A stretch of 64,000 nt of DNA from Bombardia bombarda (taxonomy: Eukaryota > Ascomycota > Sordariomycetes > Sordariales > Lasiosphaeriaceae). This document shows, piece after piece, positions 22,632 through 33,764 of this stretch; position 1 is the first letter of the stretch; each line of letters opens with the position of its first letter. The translations under genes and the position numbers were made by a program. The DNA is taken from the NCBI GenBank assembly GCA_030512295.1, contig JAULSR010000002.1, positions 434,001-498,000 on the forward strand, in the 5' to 3' direction. The notes under the pieces were generated by a model. It was not told the origin of the DNA, searched no databases, and saw only the letters and a list, made by a program, of their open reading frames with translations.

Positions 22632-23897
22632 ATAATAAGGTAACTGTCTGGTCCTGCGAGACTGACCAGACCCCTTTTCTTTTACTTAAGGTTGCAGGTA
22701 CAGCCAGCCAGTACTGTGCATGCAGGTCGAGTTGGGCACCATTAAGGTGCCCCAATAATGCCACCTAGCCGGGGTAGCTTCCCGATGCATGCGTTAGGCG
22801 CGGGCTGGACGACGGGGGGGAGAAGTTAGAAGGGATTAGAAGCACGATTGACGGGAGGGGACGGGCGGATGCAACATCACCTTCTCTGAAGGGATCCGTA
22901 CCTTATTATTATCCCTCCTCGTCATTTTATTTCAGGGCTCTTCGGCGGGTCTGCTCAGAATAGACGTCATTACCGTTCAGAGGGAAGGTGAGCTTTGATC
23001 TCGGGCTGTCCAGGGCACTCCCATCATCATCAAGACCCAGACGGGATGTACATGTACACAGCAAGCTGAACCCGACTGTTTAACTGTTCAACCGGCAGAC
23101 CGGCGGGGCGAAGGATTACCGTGTCTTATCGTGAACCCCCTGAAGATAGACAGTAGCCCTACTGTCGCGTCCATGCACGCCAATTCGATTTTAAGAGGCT
23201 TGTTCTTTGTGACTTTCCCTTTTGGGAATTCTGTACACTCAATACGAACATTGGATCTTAATAAAGCATGCACACATTATGCACACTCGTGGGTAGGTAG
23301 ACAGTGACTGACTGAACTCTGAGAGAGATAGGATGAGCTCTCCGGGGTGAGCTCTCGCGCAGAGGCCACCCATCCACCGTCCAATAACAAGTGAAATGTG
23401 CCTGGCCTACTGTGGTTGCGGGCGGAAAAAAAACCCCCCATGTCAGGTACTGTGGCTTACGCCGAAACCCATGTTTTTCCGAGCTTTGTACCTTTTCTAA
23501 CCCTTGCGCGCACACGCCCAACCCTGGCACCTCCCTTGTCAATACCTACTCCACAGGTTTTACTTACCCATACCACCACAGTAGAGAACCTGGAACCCCT
23601 GGCCCGCGAGCTTCCAAAGGCCCGTTCGAAGCACCCTCCAAGCCCATGGCACCCTTGTCGATCCCGTCGCGAATGTCCACCCGCGCGTCTCCTGCAAATA
23701 AAACGCTAGACCAGGTTCATTACCTGGGAGGAAGCTGTGCTTCTCGCGGCGAGCATGTGTCTGGTGTGTGCGGTCATTTTCTGCTCTTCTTTGTTACAGT
23801 ATTCGTAATTAAGTGACCAATGCCCCCATTCTTCACAATTGTTTCACCTGCTTACAGTATTACCTGGGGGCTGTCACATTGACGATCAACAAACACG

Positions 23898-23922
23898 CGC
23901 ACACATACACACACACACACAA
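23898..23922. repeat. CA microsatellite
   Basis: A run of CA dinucleotides, interrupted once by TA, in the spacer before the proline-rich gene. Confidence 0.8.
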
Positions 23923-24540
23923 AGAGTCTAAGGTAGCTAAACAGGACTCTTCTACTTTTCTACCCTACTACATCGCCCCTTTTCAGCAGTATCTGCTGCT
24001 GCTCCCCGCCGTGCTGGTCAAGTCTTTGTGACAGCAGACAGGACACAGACAGGCTAAAATTAAGTAAGAAAGAGGGGACTGGACTGAATCAGAGACTGGA
24101 TTCGATTGGATTGCCAACTTTACCTAGCGCTATTCACCACCTCAAACAGTGGAACGCTCCTGCCCGCCCGGACATGGCCTGCTCGTAGTCCCTCAGGTCG
24201 CTCTTGCCTTGGACGAAGACGGCTTGGCTCAATCAATCCATTGATTCCAGGTTGCCCTTACCTTGGGTTCTTACCAAACACACGGGTACGGCCGTAAGGT
24301 TGGGAACTGGACTGGAAGGACTAGAACTTAGGACGGCGAGGCCCCTTGATTCTCTAAATCAAATGTAGGCTTTCAATCTTCCAGAACACTTCTGACCACC
24401 TTCTCTGGCACCTTCCATTCTGACTGACCCTTGCCCTGTCTGTCGCAGTAATGTGGTTCTGTAATCGACCTACCAAAACTCCAAGGGCCGCCCTTTAGTA
24501 CCTGAATTCGATCGCGCCTGGCTTAGCCTGGCAGTTCAAG

Positions 24541-27500
24541 ATGGTGTCCTTCTTTGGCATCAAGTTTGGGGAGAAGAAGAAGTAGGTCTCTCCATATACG
24601 TACGCCCAAAATTAAAGAACCGACTAATAACGACTGTCGCTTCACTTCATAGAAAGCAGCCGCTACAGCCGCAGCCTCCCAAGAGAGTAGACCAGAACAC
24701 CTTAGGAGAAGGCCAGCTCTTTGGCCATGCCATTCACCAGACGGGCGTCATCAATGGCAGCTTACAATCGATCCCGCGGCCTGGCACGGCCCAGTCCAGC
24801 CGCAGCGTCAACTTCAAGTCCCCCTATGTCCACAACACACACAACATGGCCACCACGAGCATGCACAACCTCTCCGACGACACCAATCCTCATCTCCGCC
24901 CGGGCCAAAGCAAGACCCTGGGCATAAAGCCCCACGCCTCCGACGCAAACCTCCGAACCAAGTTCACCACCGACATGAACGCCCCCGCCCTCTCCTCCTC
25001 CTCATCAAACCTGTCTCTTCCCGGCTCTGGATTCGGTTCTCGCCCACGAACGGCCAATGAGGGTAGCAAGACTAAACAATGGGTCAGCCCCCTCGACATA
25101 CATTTCATGAAGCCCGGGAACAGCTCATCCCTACTATCTAAATCTCCTATGAGCCCGCTGGCTACCCAACCTATGATCGTCTCAGAAGACGTCGCAGAAA
25201 TCCGGACAGCGGCGGCCCTCGTTGATGAGACGAGCGATGCAGGCGACACGGTAGTTGCCATCGTGGCCTCGCGTATGGAGAAGGAGAAAGAGGAGGAGCT
25301 AGCAAAGAGCGGCCTCGAGAAGCACAAGGTAAACAACCTGCTCAAGGGAGCGAGCAAACCACCAAGCCCGCATCAACAATCACCACCACCACAACAACAA
25401 CCACAGCAGAGACCTGCGAACGGGCCCCAGGGCGCCACCAAGGGGGGCGGCCCAGTATTCAGGGGCAATGTTGACCAGAGACCAGGTAGTCGCAATGGGC
25501 CGCGACATGGAGGAAATGGTGGTCCAAACGGCACAAAAAATCCCACCAATAACGGGCGGCTGACTCCTTCACACCAAGGACCCCCTCAGCACGCTCCTCC
25601 AACCCAAAGGCTCCCTCGTCCTCCCCAGCAGGGACCTCCACGGCCGCAGGGCCCTCATGGCCCTCCAAACCAGTATCATGGCCCTCCGAGGCAGATGCAT
25701 GGGCCTCCTAACCAGATTCATGGCCCTCAAAACAAGATTCACAGCCCCCCAGGCCATGGGCCTCCCCAACATGGGCCTCCCCAACATGATCCTCCGAACC
25801 ACGGTCCTCCTGACCCAAGCCTTGCTGGGCGTGGTCCTCGGCAGAGACCAAACGGGCCAGGCCCGAACGGAGCTGGGCTGCGAGTGGTGGTGCCGGTCTT
25901 TCAGAGTTCTCGCCCTCAAAGCCCTATCGTTCGCGATCCCAGTCCACCTGACAATGACAACAGCAACAACACTAATCAGATAATGTCGCCGACTCTCTAT
26001 CCACCGAGTCCATCGAGGTTCGAGACCAACATCGAGACTCTTGGACCTACGTCCCCAGAAGCTACCGATCTGAGCCCTCGGAGCCCTTCTCCTGCTCGTG
26101 GCCTGTTGGGCGGCTCTGACCCGAGCCGTCTCCAACGTCCTCCGAAGTCTATGGCTGGATCTCTCTCGGAATCACTGAATGACGAGAGCCCGATCGAACA
26201 GTTTGGGAGGCCCATCATCCGCAACGTTGCCGCTAAGCGCGACACTTACACGATGAACTCGCCTCGCCGGCACAGCCTCTCAATGGAGATTGAAGAACTT
26301 GAGAAGAAGCTCGTGGATGCACAGCTGGGTCGGAGCCTTGGGGAGGCGCCAAATCGTATTCTCGAGGAGATAGAAGCGCCCCAGAAGAGCCCAGGGCTGA
26401 GTCCAGGGCTGCGAGGAGATGTCAGAGACAGCTTTACCAGCAGCTTTTATAGCGACGATGAGGACGACGATGACCAGCCCATCTTGGCCGTAGGTGATTT
26501 CAGTGACGATCACGAGGACCATGACGAGGAGCCCATTATCCCCATCCCGTCGCCCCTCAGGGTCACTCCAAGCCCGGCATTTGGAGATAGTAGGCAGCAA
26601 AGTCCAGCCTTTGGAAATAGTCGACAGGAGAGTCCCGTACGCGGACTGCCTATGCGGGCACTAGGTCAAAGACCTCGTCGTCCTGCTCTGGAAGAGTACG
26701 GCGTGTCGAGCAGCTTGATAGTAGCGAACCCTTTCGCCCAGGCGCCAACACCAGCTCTAACACCATCACCAGCTCCGCTCCGAGCACCATCTCCAGCACC
26801 ATCACCAGCTCCAGCTCCATCGTCAGTGCCAGTCCCTCTGCCGATAGCTATAAACACAAACGTCGCTCCCAGACGTGCTGGATCCGACGAAAACATCTAC
26901 AGCCCCTCCAGTTCGCGCTCCAACACGCCTCAGCTCCGCCATCCCAACTGGGCGGCGGCGGCGACGGCGGCAGCCCGCGCGCAGAGCCCTGCTTTGGCTC
27001 CCGACGCCGCGATGGCGAGGACACCCACACCGACGCCCCTGCGTCTCACGCCCAGCCCGATCCCCAGCATCACCAGCCCGGTGTCGACCACGGTCAGTCC
27101 CATCTCGACTACCCTGACAGCATCGACCGTCGCCAGCCCAACGTCAACCACCATCACCAGCCCAGCATCGACGACCATCACCAGTCCGCTTTCAGCCGTC
27201 AGCAGCTTCAAGTTTAGCTTCAACGACGACCCCATCGACGCGCCGCCGACGCCCGACTCGACAAACTGGCCCATGGCCTCGCCAACAGCGCGATCCCAAT
27301 CGCCCATGCTGCAGTCGCCGCTGAACCGCACACACGCCCCCGCGCCGCTTACTTTCAACTTCTCTCCAGACGCGTTCTCGCGCGAGCAGGGGCCGTGGAC
27401 CCCACCGTTGCGCACACCCAGCCGGAATGGACCGACTGGAGATGATGAGCGCCCTTCAACGGCGATAGGTGTGAGGCCGGGGGGCCTGCCACTGATTGCA

Positions 27501-27731
27501 GAGCATGGATCGCCGCCAGGCGTGCTTGACCAGCCGCCGGCACAGACGCCGGTCGACGGCATGGTGATAGACATTGCTGCTGCGCTGGGGATTGGCGTGG
27601 CGAGGGGGTTGAGCGTGCGGGAGCCCAAGCAGCTGGGGCCGCCGCCGAGGAAAAACAGGACGCCGCTGCCGCCGCCGATGCCGGATCGGCCGCACCTCCA
27701 GCCGAAAGTGGACAAGGACGGGTTTATTTGA
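24541..27731 (+). CDS. Large proline/serine-rich, mostly disordered protein (1039 aa)
   Basis: Exon 1 (24541-24581) encodes MVSFFGIKFGEKKK and joins exon 2 (24653-27731) in frame through a GTAGGT donor and a TAG acceptor. A GPPNQ/HGPP repeat belt lies at about 335-405. A likely short coiled coil is at 552-585 (SMEIEELEKKLVDAQLGRSL), an acidic DDEDDDD stretch follows, then alternating (AP)n and (TTI/VTSPxST)n tracts, and a proline-rich tail RTPLPPPMPDRPHL that could bind SH3 or WW domains. The short folded islands, the N-terminal MVSFFG, WVSPLDIHFMKPG and the EIRTAAALVDE helix, are the likely conserved anchors. I do not recognise a characterised family. Possibly a cytoskeletal or signalling scaffold by composition only. 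Confidence 0.8.
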
Positions 27732-28335
27732 GGAGATCTCTATTTGATGGTCAATATTGCATTGGGGGGTAGCTTGGGGGTATTGTTAATAGAACCTGCC
27801 TCGCCTGGCATTAAACCTTTGATGGGTTGCCGAGGTTATGGAAGCGGGTATGGAGTTAATTTGGTATGGGTCTGTTCATTACTGTATGGGTGTGTTATCT
27901 AAGTAACACATGGGGACATTTGCTCTTTGCTTGCTCGGAAGTGCATAATGAAAGGAGGTACATAGATAAAGTGCGTTTACGTCACTATTTACTGCTCAGG
28001 TCTGGTGTTCCTAGTCTCGAACTGAGCTACTTTATCACCAGTCTGTCTGTCGGTCTTCCGTCTGGCGTCATTGTTTCCAGGTGTAGCTTGACTGATAGGC
28101 CGTTCACCGTGCTTGCAGCATGAGACGAAACACAACCCACAGCCGACATTTCCCCGCTTCGTTTCTTCCCCGCGCGCCTCAAACCGCCCTCCAACTTGTG
28201 CCACAACAGAACAGCGCAGGAGGAAACACGGAAACCCCAGGCATAAGCATGAACAGCACAGTACGCAATATTGCACAAGATAAAGCACAACACCAGCCAA
28301 GAGATCATCAGGGGAAAACAGAGACAACCGTCAAG
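27732..28335. other. Spacer between proline-rich gene and GGCT-like gene
   Basis: About 600 bp with the 3' UTR of one gene and the leader of the next. The GGCT frame is open upstream to 28120, but conserved sequence begins after 28336. Nothing else seen. Confidence 0.4.
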
Positions 28336-28672
28336 ATGACTCCCCCAGCACCTACATCCCACGGTAAACCATCACCATGTGCAAAACTCTACTTTGGCTA
28401 CGGCAGCAACCTCTGGAAGGCGCAAATGCAGCTCCGCTGCCCGTCGTCGCGGCTCGCGGGCATCGGCCGTCTCACACGCTACCGCTGGATTATTAATAGT
28501 CGCGGGTATGCCAACGTTGTTGCTCAGGACGAGAAAGAGCCTGAAGACGAAGAAGTATGGGGTCTCGTCTACGGGCTCTGGCCATCCGACGAGCAGCGGC
28601 TAGATGTCAACGAGGGGGTGCCGGAGGCGTATGAGAAGCGGATGATTCCTGTGCGGTTTTGGGGGCTTCTTC

Positions 28673-28710
28673 TGGTGGTGGTGGTGGTGGTGGTGGTGGT
28701 GGTGGTGGTA
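28673..28710 (+). repeat. (GGT)n coding microsatellite
   Basis: An almost pure GGT run of about a dozen units encodes poly-Gly directly after the frame break in the GGCT-like gene. Confidence 0.9.
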
Positions 28711-28910
28711 TAGACTTGGGGACAGATAAAGGAGAGGAGGTCGAGATGCTGGTGTATATTGACTTTAAGCGTACCGAGGGCGAGGGTAACAGGCCTAGGG
28801 ACGAGTACGTGTACCGGATGAACAAGGGGATTGCGGATGCGCTGGAGGAGGGCGTGCCGGAGGATTATGTGCGATGTGTTTTGAGGAGTTTTATTCCTGT
28901 AGAGGAGGAG

Positions 28911-28954
28911 GGGGAAGACGGGGAGGATGGGGAGGATGGGGAGGATGGAGAGGA
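28911..28954 (+). repeat. 9-bp coding tandem repeat (EDG)n
   Basis: Tandem GGGGAGGAT-like units encode an acidic EDGEDGEDG stretch in the GGCT-like gene. Confidence 0.75.
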
Positions 28955-29174
28955 GAAGAGGCAGGTGAGGGCGCTGGCGATGAAGCAGGCGGAGGGGTTT
29001 GAGGATGAGAGGGGTGTTGTGGAGAGGGCTGGGTCGGGGCTAGTTAGCGAGGAGCGGGAGATGCTATCGATTGGCTCACTTGATTATCTCGACGAGTTCT
29101 GGGAACGAGAACAGCCAACAATACTTGGTGGATTGAGAACCAACAACCCCGACCCACAAGATAATCTACGGTAG

Positions 29175-30038
29175 CGAGACGGGGCAGCTAATGCACCCTT
29201 ATTGTGCAGGTAGGTAAAATAGAAGCCAAAGTGTTCAAGGTAATTACAGCAAGGGAAGCTTGGGAAGGTAGAAACAGTGTTTGCCCCACTCGGTCCGCAC
29301 CGACCTGTTGGTGACTTGGAAGAGCCCGCCAAGCGACTGCCGACCTAACCTAGAAACTTTAGGATGAACGTGAACTGTGGGGGTCCGCAGCTAGAACGAA
29401 CAAAATTTATCTCTCAACCTCTGCTCCTGCCCTTCACAGCTGAAGTGCTTCTTACATAATTTAGTTTATCACAAAGGTCACCAGGCACTAATGCTTGGCT
29501 AGGCTCTAGGTAGCTTAAGGTAAGTTCTAGGTTGCTTACGTATCTAAACAGCGTGAACCCCGCAAAAAAAAAAAAAAAAAAAAAGCATTTCCTCAACTCT
29601 TTTTCACTACTCCATCTCGGTATCTTCATCCATCTCAACAAACACAACCTCGCTCCTACAGACATTTCATCTTGACCTAAATACTATCTATATTCTACCT
29701 CAGCCGCACAGCTCCCACATGTCATACGACGGATCAAGGCCCCACCAATCCAACCTCGATTTCTCGACACAGAGGCGAATGTGTCGAGCGGCCATACGGC
29801 AATAAAATTCACGGCAGGCGACTTTAAGTCTTTGCGCTTGCTTAGAGGGGACGTTAGAAAGACTTGACCAAGAGGCTCATCTTGATCACACATCTTTATC
29901 ACACATATTCACACATTATACACATGCATGATTCGAAACATCATCAAATCTGTATCTGCAACTTCATCTTCGTCTTCATCCACCTGGACCTACCAGCTCG
30001 TTGAGACCAGAGAAGAAGAAGAAGAAGAACAAGACACC
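29175..30038. other. Spacer between GGCT-like and SLC35F-like genes
   Basis: About 860 bp. It holds a 22-base A run (29563-29584) and the leader of the transporter gene. The transporter frame is open from 29928, and that ATG would add a Ser/Glu-rich 37-residue extension. No other gene seen. Confidence 0.4.
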
Positions 30039-31322
30039 ATGGCTGTGAACACCACCATCACCACCGGCGATGCTTCGTTCGACAAGAACTTGAACGGATC
30101 CTACGGCGCCACCGCCACCACCACTACTTCATCCCCGCCCGAGAGACTTGCAGACTGTGACCACCCAGATGGCTCCGTCACCACCCCCTCCGAGTCAGAG
30201 GCCGTCGCGCTGGGCATGCACAGGCTCGAGACGGCGAGCGTGCGCTGGTACTCGTACCTCCTGACCGTCGACTTCTGGGTCGTCATCGCCATCGGCCAGG
30301 TCCTCTCCCTCTGCATCACCGCCACAAACACCTTCTCCACCTTCCTCGCCATGGCCAACACAAGCATCCCCGCCTTCCAGACCCTCTTCAACTACCTCCT
30401 GCTCGCCCTCATCTACCTGCCCATCACCATCCACCACCTCGGCTTCAAGGGCTGGCTGCGCGTCGTCTGGCGCCGCGGCTGGAAGTACCTGATCCTCAGC
30501 TTCCTCGACGTCGAGGGCAACTACTTCACCGTGCTGGCCTACCGCTACACCAACATCCTGTCAGCCCAGCTCCTCAACTTCTGGAGCATTGTCTGCGTCG
30601 TCATCATCTCCTTCTTCTTGTTAAAAGTCCGGTACAAGTTGTTCCAAATCGCGGGCATCATCATCTGCTGCGGCGGCATGGGCCTCCTGCTGGCGTCGGA
30701 CCACATCACGGGCAGCAACGGCGGCCCGGCCGAAAACATGCTGAAAGGCGACCTGTTTGGCCTGCTGGGCGCCACCCTCTACGGCGTGAGCAACGTGTTT
30801 GAGGAGTGGTTCGTCAGCAAGCGGCCCGTCTACGAGGTCCTCTCCTTCCTCGGCATCTTTGGCGTCATCATCAACGGCGTCCAGGCCGCCATCTTTGACC
30901 GCCAGCAGTTCCGCGACGCCACCTGGGACGGCGCCGTCGCCGGCTATCTGGTCGGCTACACGCTCGCGCTCGTCATCTTTTACTCGCTGGCGCCGCTGAT
31001 CCTGCGCATGGGCAGCGCCGCGTTCTTCGACATCAGCTTGTTGACGGCCAACTTTTGGGGTGTCATTATCGGCGTGCACGTGTTTGGCTACGTGATCCAT
31101 TTCTTGTACCCGATCGCGTTCGTGCTGATCATCTGCGGGCTCGTGACGTATTTCCTGGCGGGCAGCGTCTTGGGTGATTCCAAGAAGCCGTGGCTGGGCG
31201 ATAATCAGCAGCATGGCGTCGCGGGGCTGGGCACGGCCAAGCTGAAGGCGTTGAATGAGGCGAGGAGGCAGGGGTTGGCGACGGGGGCGGGGGCGGGGGC
31301 GGGGACTGATGAGAGGGTTTGA
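30039..31322 (+). CDS. SLC35F1/F2/F6-type (DUF914) drug/metabolite transporter
   Basis: A single exon from ATG 30039 (context CACCATGG) encodes 427 aa; an in-frame ATG at 29928 is less favourable. After about 70 hydrophilic residues the protein has roughly ten membrane helices. Recognisable stretches include NYFTVLAYRYTNILSAQLLN, FWSIVCVVIISFFLLKVRYK, GDLFGLLGATLYGVSNVFEEW and VLSFLGIFGVIINGVQ, the SLC35F1-like signature of the DMT superfamily. Fungal relatives are intracellular, Golgi or vesicle membrane transporters of uncertain substrate. The C-terminus ends in a short GAGAGAG run. Family call firm, substrate unknown. Confidence 0.92.
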   Translation: MAVNTTITTGDASFDKNLNGSYGATATTTTSSPPERLADCDHPDGSVTTPSESEAVALGMHRLETASVRWYSYLLTVDFWVVIAIGQVLSLCITATNTFSTFLAMANTSIPAFQTLFNYLLLALIYLPITIHHLGFKGWLRVVWRRGWKYLILSFLDVEGNYFTVLAYRYTNILSAQLLNFWSIVCVVIISFFLLKVRYKLFQIAGIIICCGGMGLLLASDHITGSNGGPAENMLKGDLFGLLGATLYGVSNVFEEWFVSKRPVYEVLSFLGIFGVIINGVQAAIFDRQQFRDATWDGAVAGYLVGYTLALVIFYSLAPLILRMGSAAFFDISLLTANFWGVIIGVHVFGYVIHFLYPIAFVLIICGLVTYFLAGSVLGDSKKPWLGDNQQHGVAGLGTAKLKALNEARRQGLATGAGAGAGTDERV

Positions 31323-33764
31323 GGGGTGAGGGGTGAGGGGTGGGTGGTGCCACGGCTTGCTTGCCTACCTATATTTTGTGGGCTGGTTCAACTCAGTTGG
31401 ATCTGGGCAGTCGAGGTAACAGTAGGGGGGACATTTGTGGTTGTCAAAGGTGACGGACACGGGCACGGGGGACGGGGGTGAAATAGGGGAGCGCAAGATG
31501 GTTGTTTATCTAGAACTACCCCCTTGCGAGGAGTAAGATATTCTCTTCGTAAATACCTCGACGATATGTTTTGGATATTCCTTTTATTTGTACCATCATC
31601 ATGTCGGAAACTGTCACCGTTGTAGGTGGCAGACAATAGGGCACATAGTACACATATCTAATACACACGAAAACTGCTGGTAGAGCATTTATTGGATAGG
31701 GGACCAGCAAACGACGCCATTTATCTTAAGGATAAGAATTAAACAAAATGATTTCTCTGTATTTTTAAAGAGGAGCACCATGGCTTAACGATCGATGTAT
31801 TGTTTATGCTCTGTCAAGCTTTGTTTGTTGAGTGTGTCGGTATCGAGGGGGCGACCCAGCCCTATGCCTCTCTTCTCTAACAGGCAGTCTGTTATAGACA
31901 CGAAGAGGTTACAGTGTCTTGCATTGAACCGTTCGGCATAGGTCGTTTTATAGGTGTATGGGTTCAGATGAGCAACAAATAACAACGCTTGGCATGGGTG
32001 AAGTTAATTGTCAAAGCAAAAGGAGACAGTAAGCAGATAACAAACAGACAACCCCAGTAACATGTGATTTCGATGACTTGTTTTATCGTGCTAACTCCTT
32101 GTGCGATTTTCCCAAAATATCTAGATAGGTAGGTAGGTGTATTTCACCGTTGTCTAAGAACAAACTCCCCAGCCCCTGGACCTGGCCCTCAACCCGAGAT
32201 ATCACTTGATGCTTCATTGATATCCAACCGCGCTTCACTAACAAACCTCTGCAACAACAAAATCACGCAGCCAGACAGACAGCAACCCAGGAAATACGCA
32301 ATCAATGCAAGTGCAAGACCATCCATGATGTATGATGCCCAAGTGCGGAGAGTGTGAGAGAGAGACGAAAGTAGCGTGGTTGGTGTATTAAGAGCGTAAG
32401 TAGTATGTGTAGTGATATAAAGGCAATAAGCGGGAAGTAAATATGAGTGAAGTGGCTGCAAAAAGAGAAAGAACCAAAGCAACGCATCCATGATCCGAGC
32501 CGAGTCCGTTACGTGCAAAAACAGGATAGCAAAAATAAAACCCAAACGCAAACCCCGAAAAACAAGAACAAACAGGACATCCCGCTCTGCAAGTTCCAGC
32601 CACTTTCTCCGTCCCCCCCTTCCTTCCGACACTTCATCCAGATTGCACCACCCCAATCCACTCCATCAAGACAAAACTTTTGCAGAAGATAGATAGACAG
32701 GCAGACAGACCCCGGTGTTCCACGCGTCTCATATATTCAATTTTAGTAGACGGATGCTTCCAAATGTTCCTAAACTAGAGATACTGCCCTTCTCCTTTCT
32801 CTCTCCCCTCCGTCCCACTCTGTCCTTCCTCCCTCGACTGCCACCATCCGTCACCTCACCCGTCCTAGCCAGATCGAACTTAGAAAAAGAATGGCGGTCG
32901 AAAATACGTTTGAAGGAAGCAAAATTTCCCGAAGCGAGCGCGCCTTCCGAGGTTCGCACCAAATAAGGTGTGTTTTGTTGCTCAGAGACTCCCGCCATTA
33001 ATAACAACGGACAAGCAAAAAAAAAAAGGAAAAAAGATAAAGCTAAGTTCCTCGCAGCCTTGATTACCTAACTACCAGACTCAAGCAAAAGCCGCAAAAG
33101 AGATAACAACCCCCTCTCCCAACATGCCGAGTCAAAAACAAATCAAGTCCATTTACCAACAACCCCTAACCCGCCCTGTCCTGTTTGCTACATTTGCCTT
33201 GCCTTGCCATGTAAAAAGTGTGTGTGTGTGTGTGTGTGTGTATGTTGTTGCTGTGTCTCAAGATTTCCATGCCATGCGCCACCCATCCTGCTTGATTGAT
33301 CGAACAATAGATAATTCGAATGTGAGAGGTTCAGACGCCCAAGATGGATAAAATGCCAATGCAGAAAATGAGGAAAAAAAAAAAAAGGAAAAAAAAGAGA
33401 AATTAGGTAAAGGAAAAAAAAGGGAGAAATCAAAACCAAGCAACGACCGCGCCATCCCTCCTTGCATACAACCTAAAAGTTCGGACAACTACCAAAACTC
33501 ATGCCACCAAACCCGAACTCGCTCAATCTTGCCAAAAAAAGTGATGCCTGACCTACCATACCATAGTATCCGAAACACCGTGTCTCCTTTTTTTCGAATT
33601 CACCCCACCCCTAGAACGGTTGTTTGTCGACCGACCTGCCCCATCCAGTCTTTGCATCCCCCAAACCCTTCCCCGTACTCCAAATTCGCAAAAACAGTTG
33701 GTTTACCAAATTTGCTCCAGCCGAGCCGTCACAGAAAACAGAAACAGCAGTAACTATCGTCATA
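31323..33764. other. Convergent intergenic region, 2.4 kb
   Basis: Lies between two convergent genes. Contains a GT microsatellite at 33218-33241 and several A-runs (33017-33029, 33374-33385). A minus-strand open frame at 32189-32656 (155 codons) includes two hydrophobic segments and could be a small membrane protein, but I see no splice or promoter support and do not call it. Confidence 0.4.
33218..33241. repeat. GT microsatellite
   Basis: Uninterrupted GT dinucleotide run in the spacer 3' of the transporter gene. Confidence 0.9.

Larger units (their letters stand above)
21278..24540. other. Long intergenic region, 3.3 kb
   Basis: No convincing gene. It contains a 7-bp tandem repeat at 22593-22631, a CA-rich microsatellite at 23898-23922, and repeated CTGGCTGG words near 22298-22321. 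The last several hundred bases before 24541 form the leader/promoter of the proline-rich gene. Open frames such as 23391-23816 look random. Confidence 0.4.
28336..29174 (+). pseudogene. Gamma-glutamylcyclotransferase-like protein, single frameshift
   Basis: The start at 28336 leads to CAKLYFGYGSNLWKAQM, whose YGSNL (22-26) is the glycine-rich substrate loop of the GGCT/AIG2 fold. The following RYRWIINSRGYANVV, VWGLVYGLW and NEGVPEAYEKRMIPV are family features; members release 5-oxoproline from gamma-glutamyl amino acids or act on glutathione. At the G5 run 28661-28665 the frame slips by one base: the first frame ends at 28713, while the second (28659-29174) continues with a Gly tract, EEVEMLVYIDF and DEYVYRMNKGIADALEEGVPEDYV, all expected in the family. 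Adding one G would restore continuity; a splice explanation does not fit because all GT donors in the GGT run have the wrong phase. The rest is conserved, so an assembly error is plausible. Confidence 0.75.

Noticed and set aside
28673..28713. Intron over the GGT run explaining the GGCT frame break
   Set aside because: A TATAG acceptor exists, but every GT in the run leaves the upstream exon in a phase that does not match the downstream frame.
32189..32656. 155-codon minus-strand frame with hydrophobic segments
   Set aside because: No promoter, splice or family support; hydrophobic runs can arise from the local A/T-rich composition.
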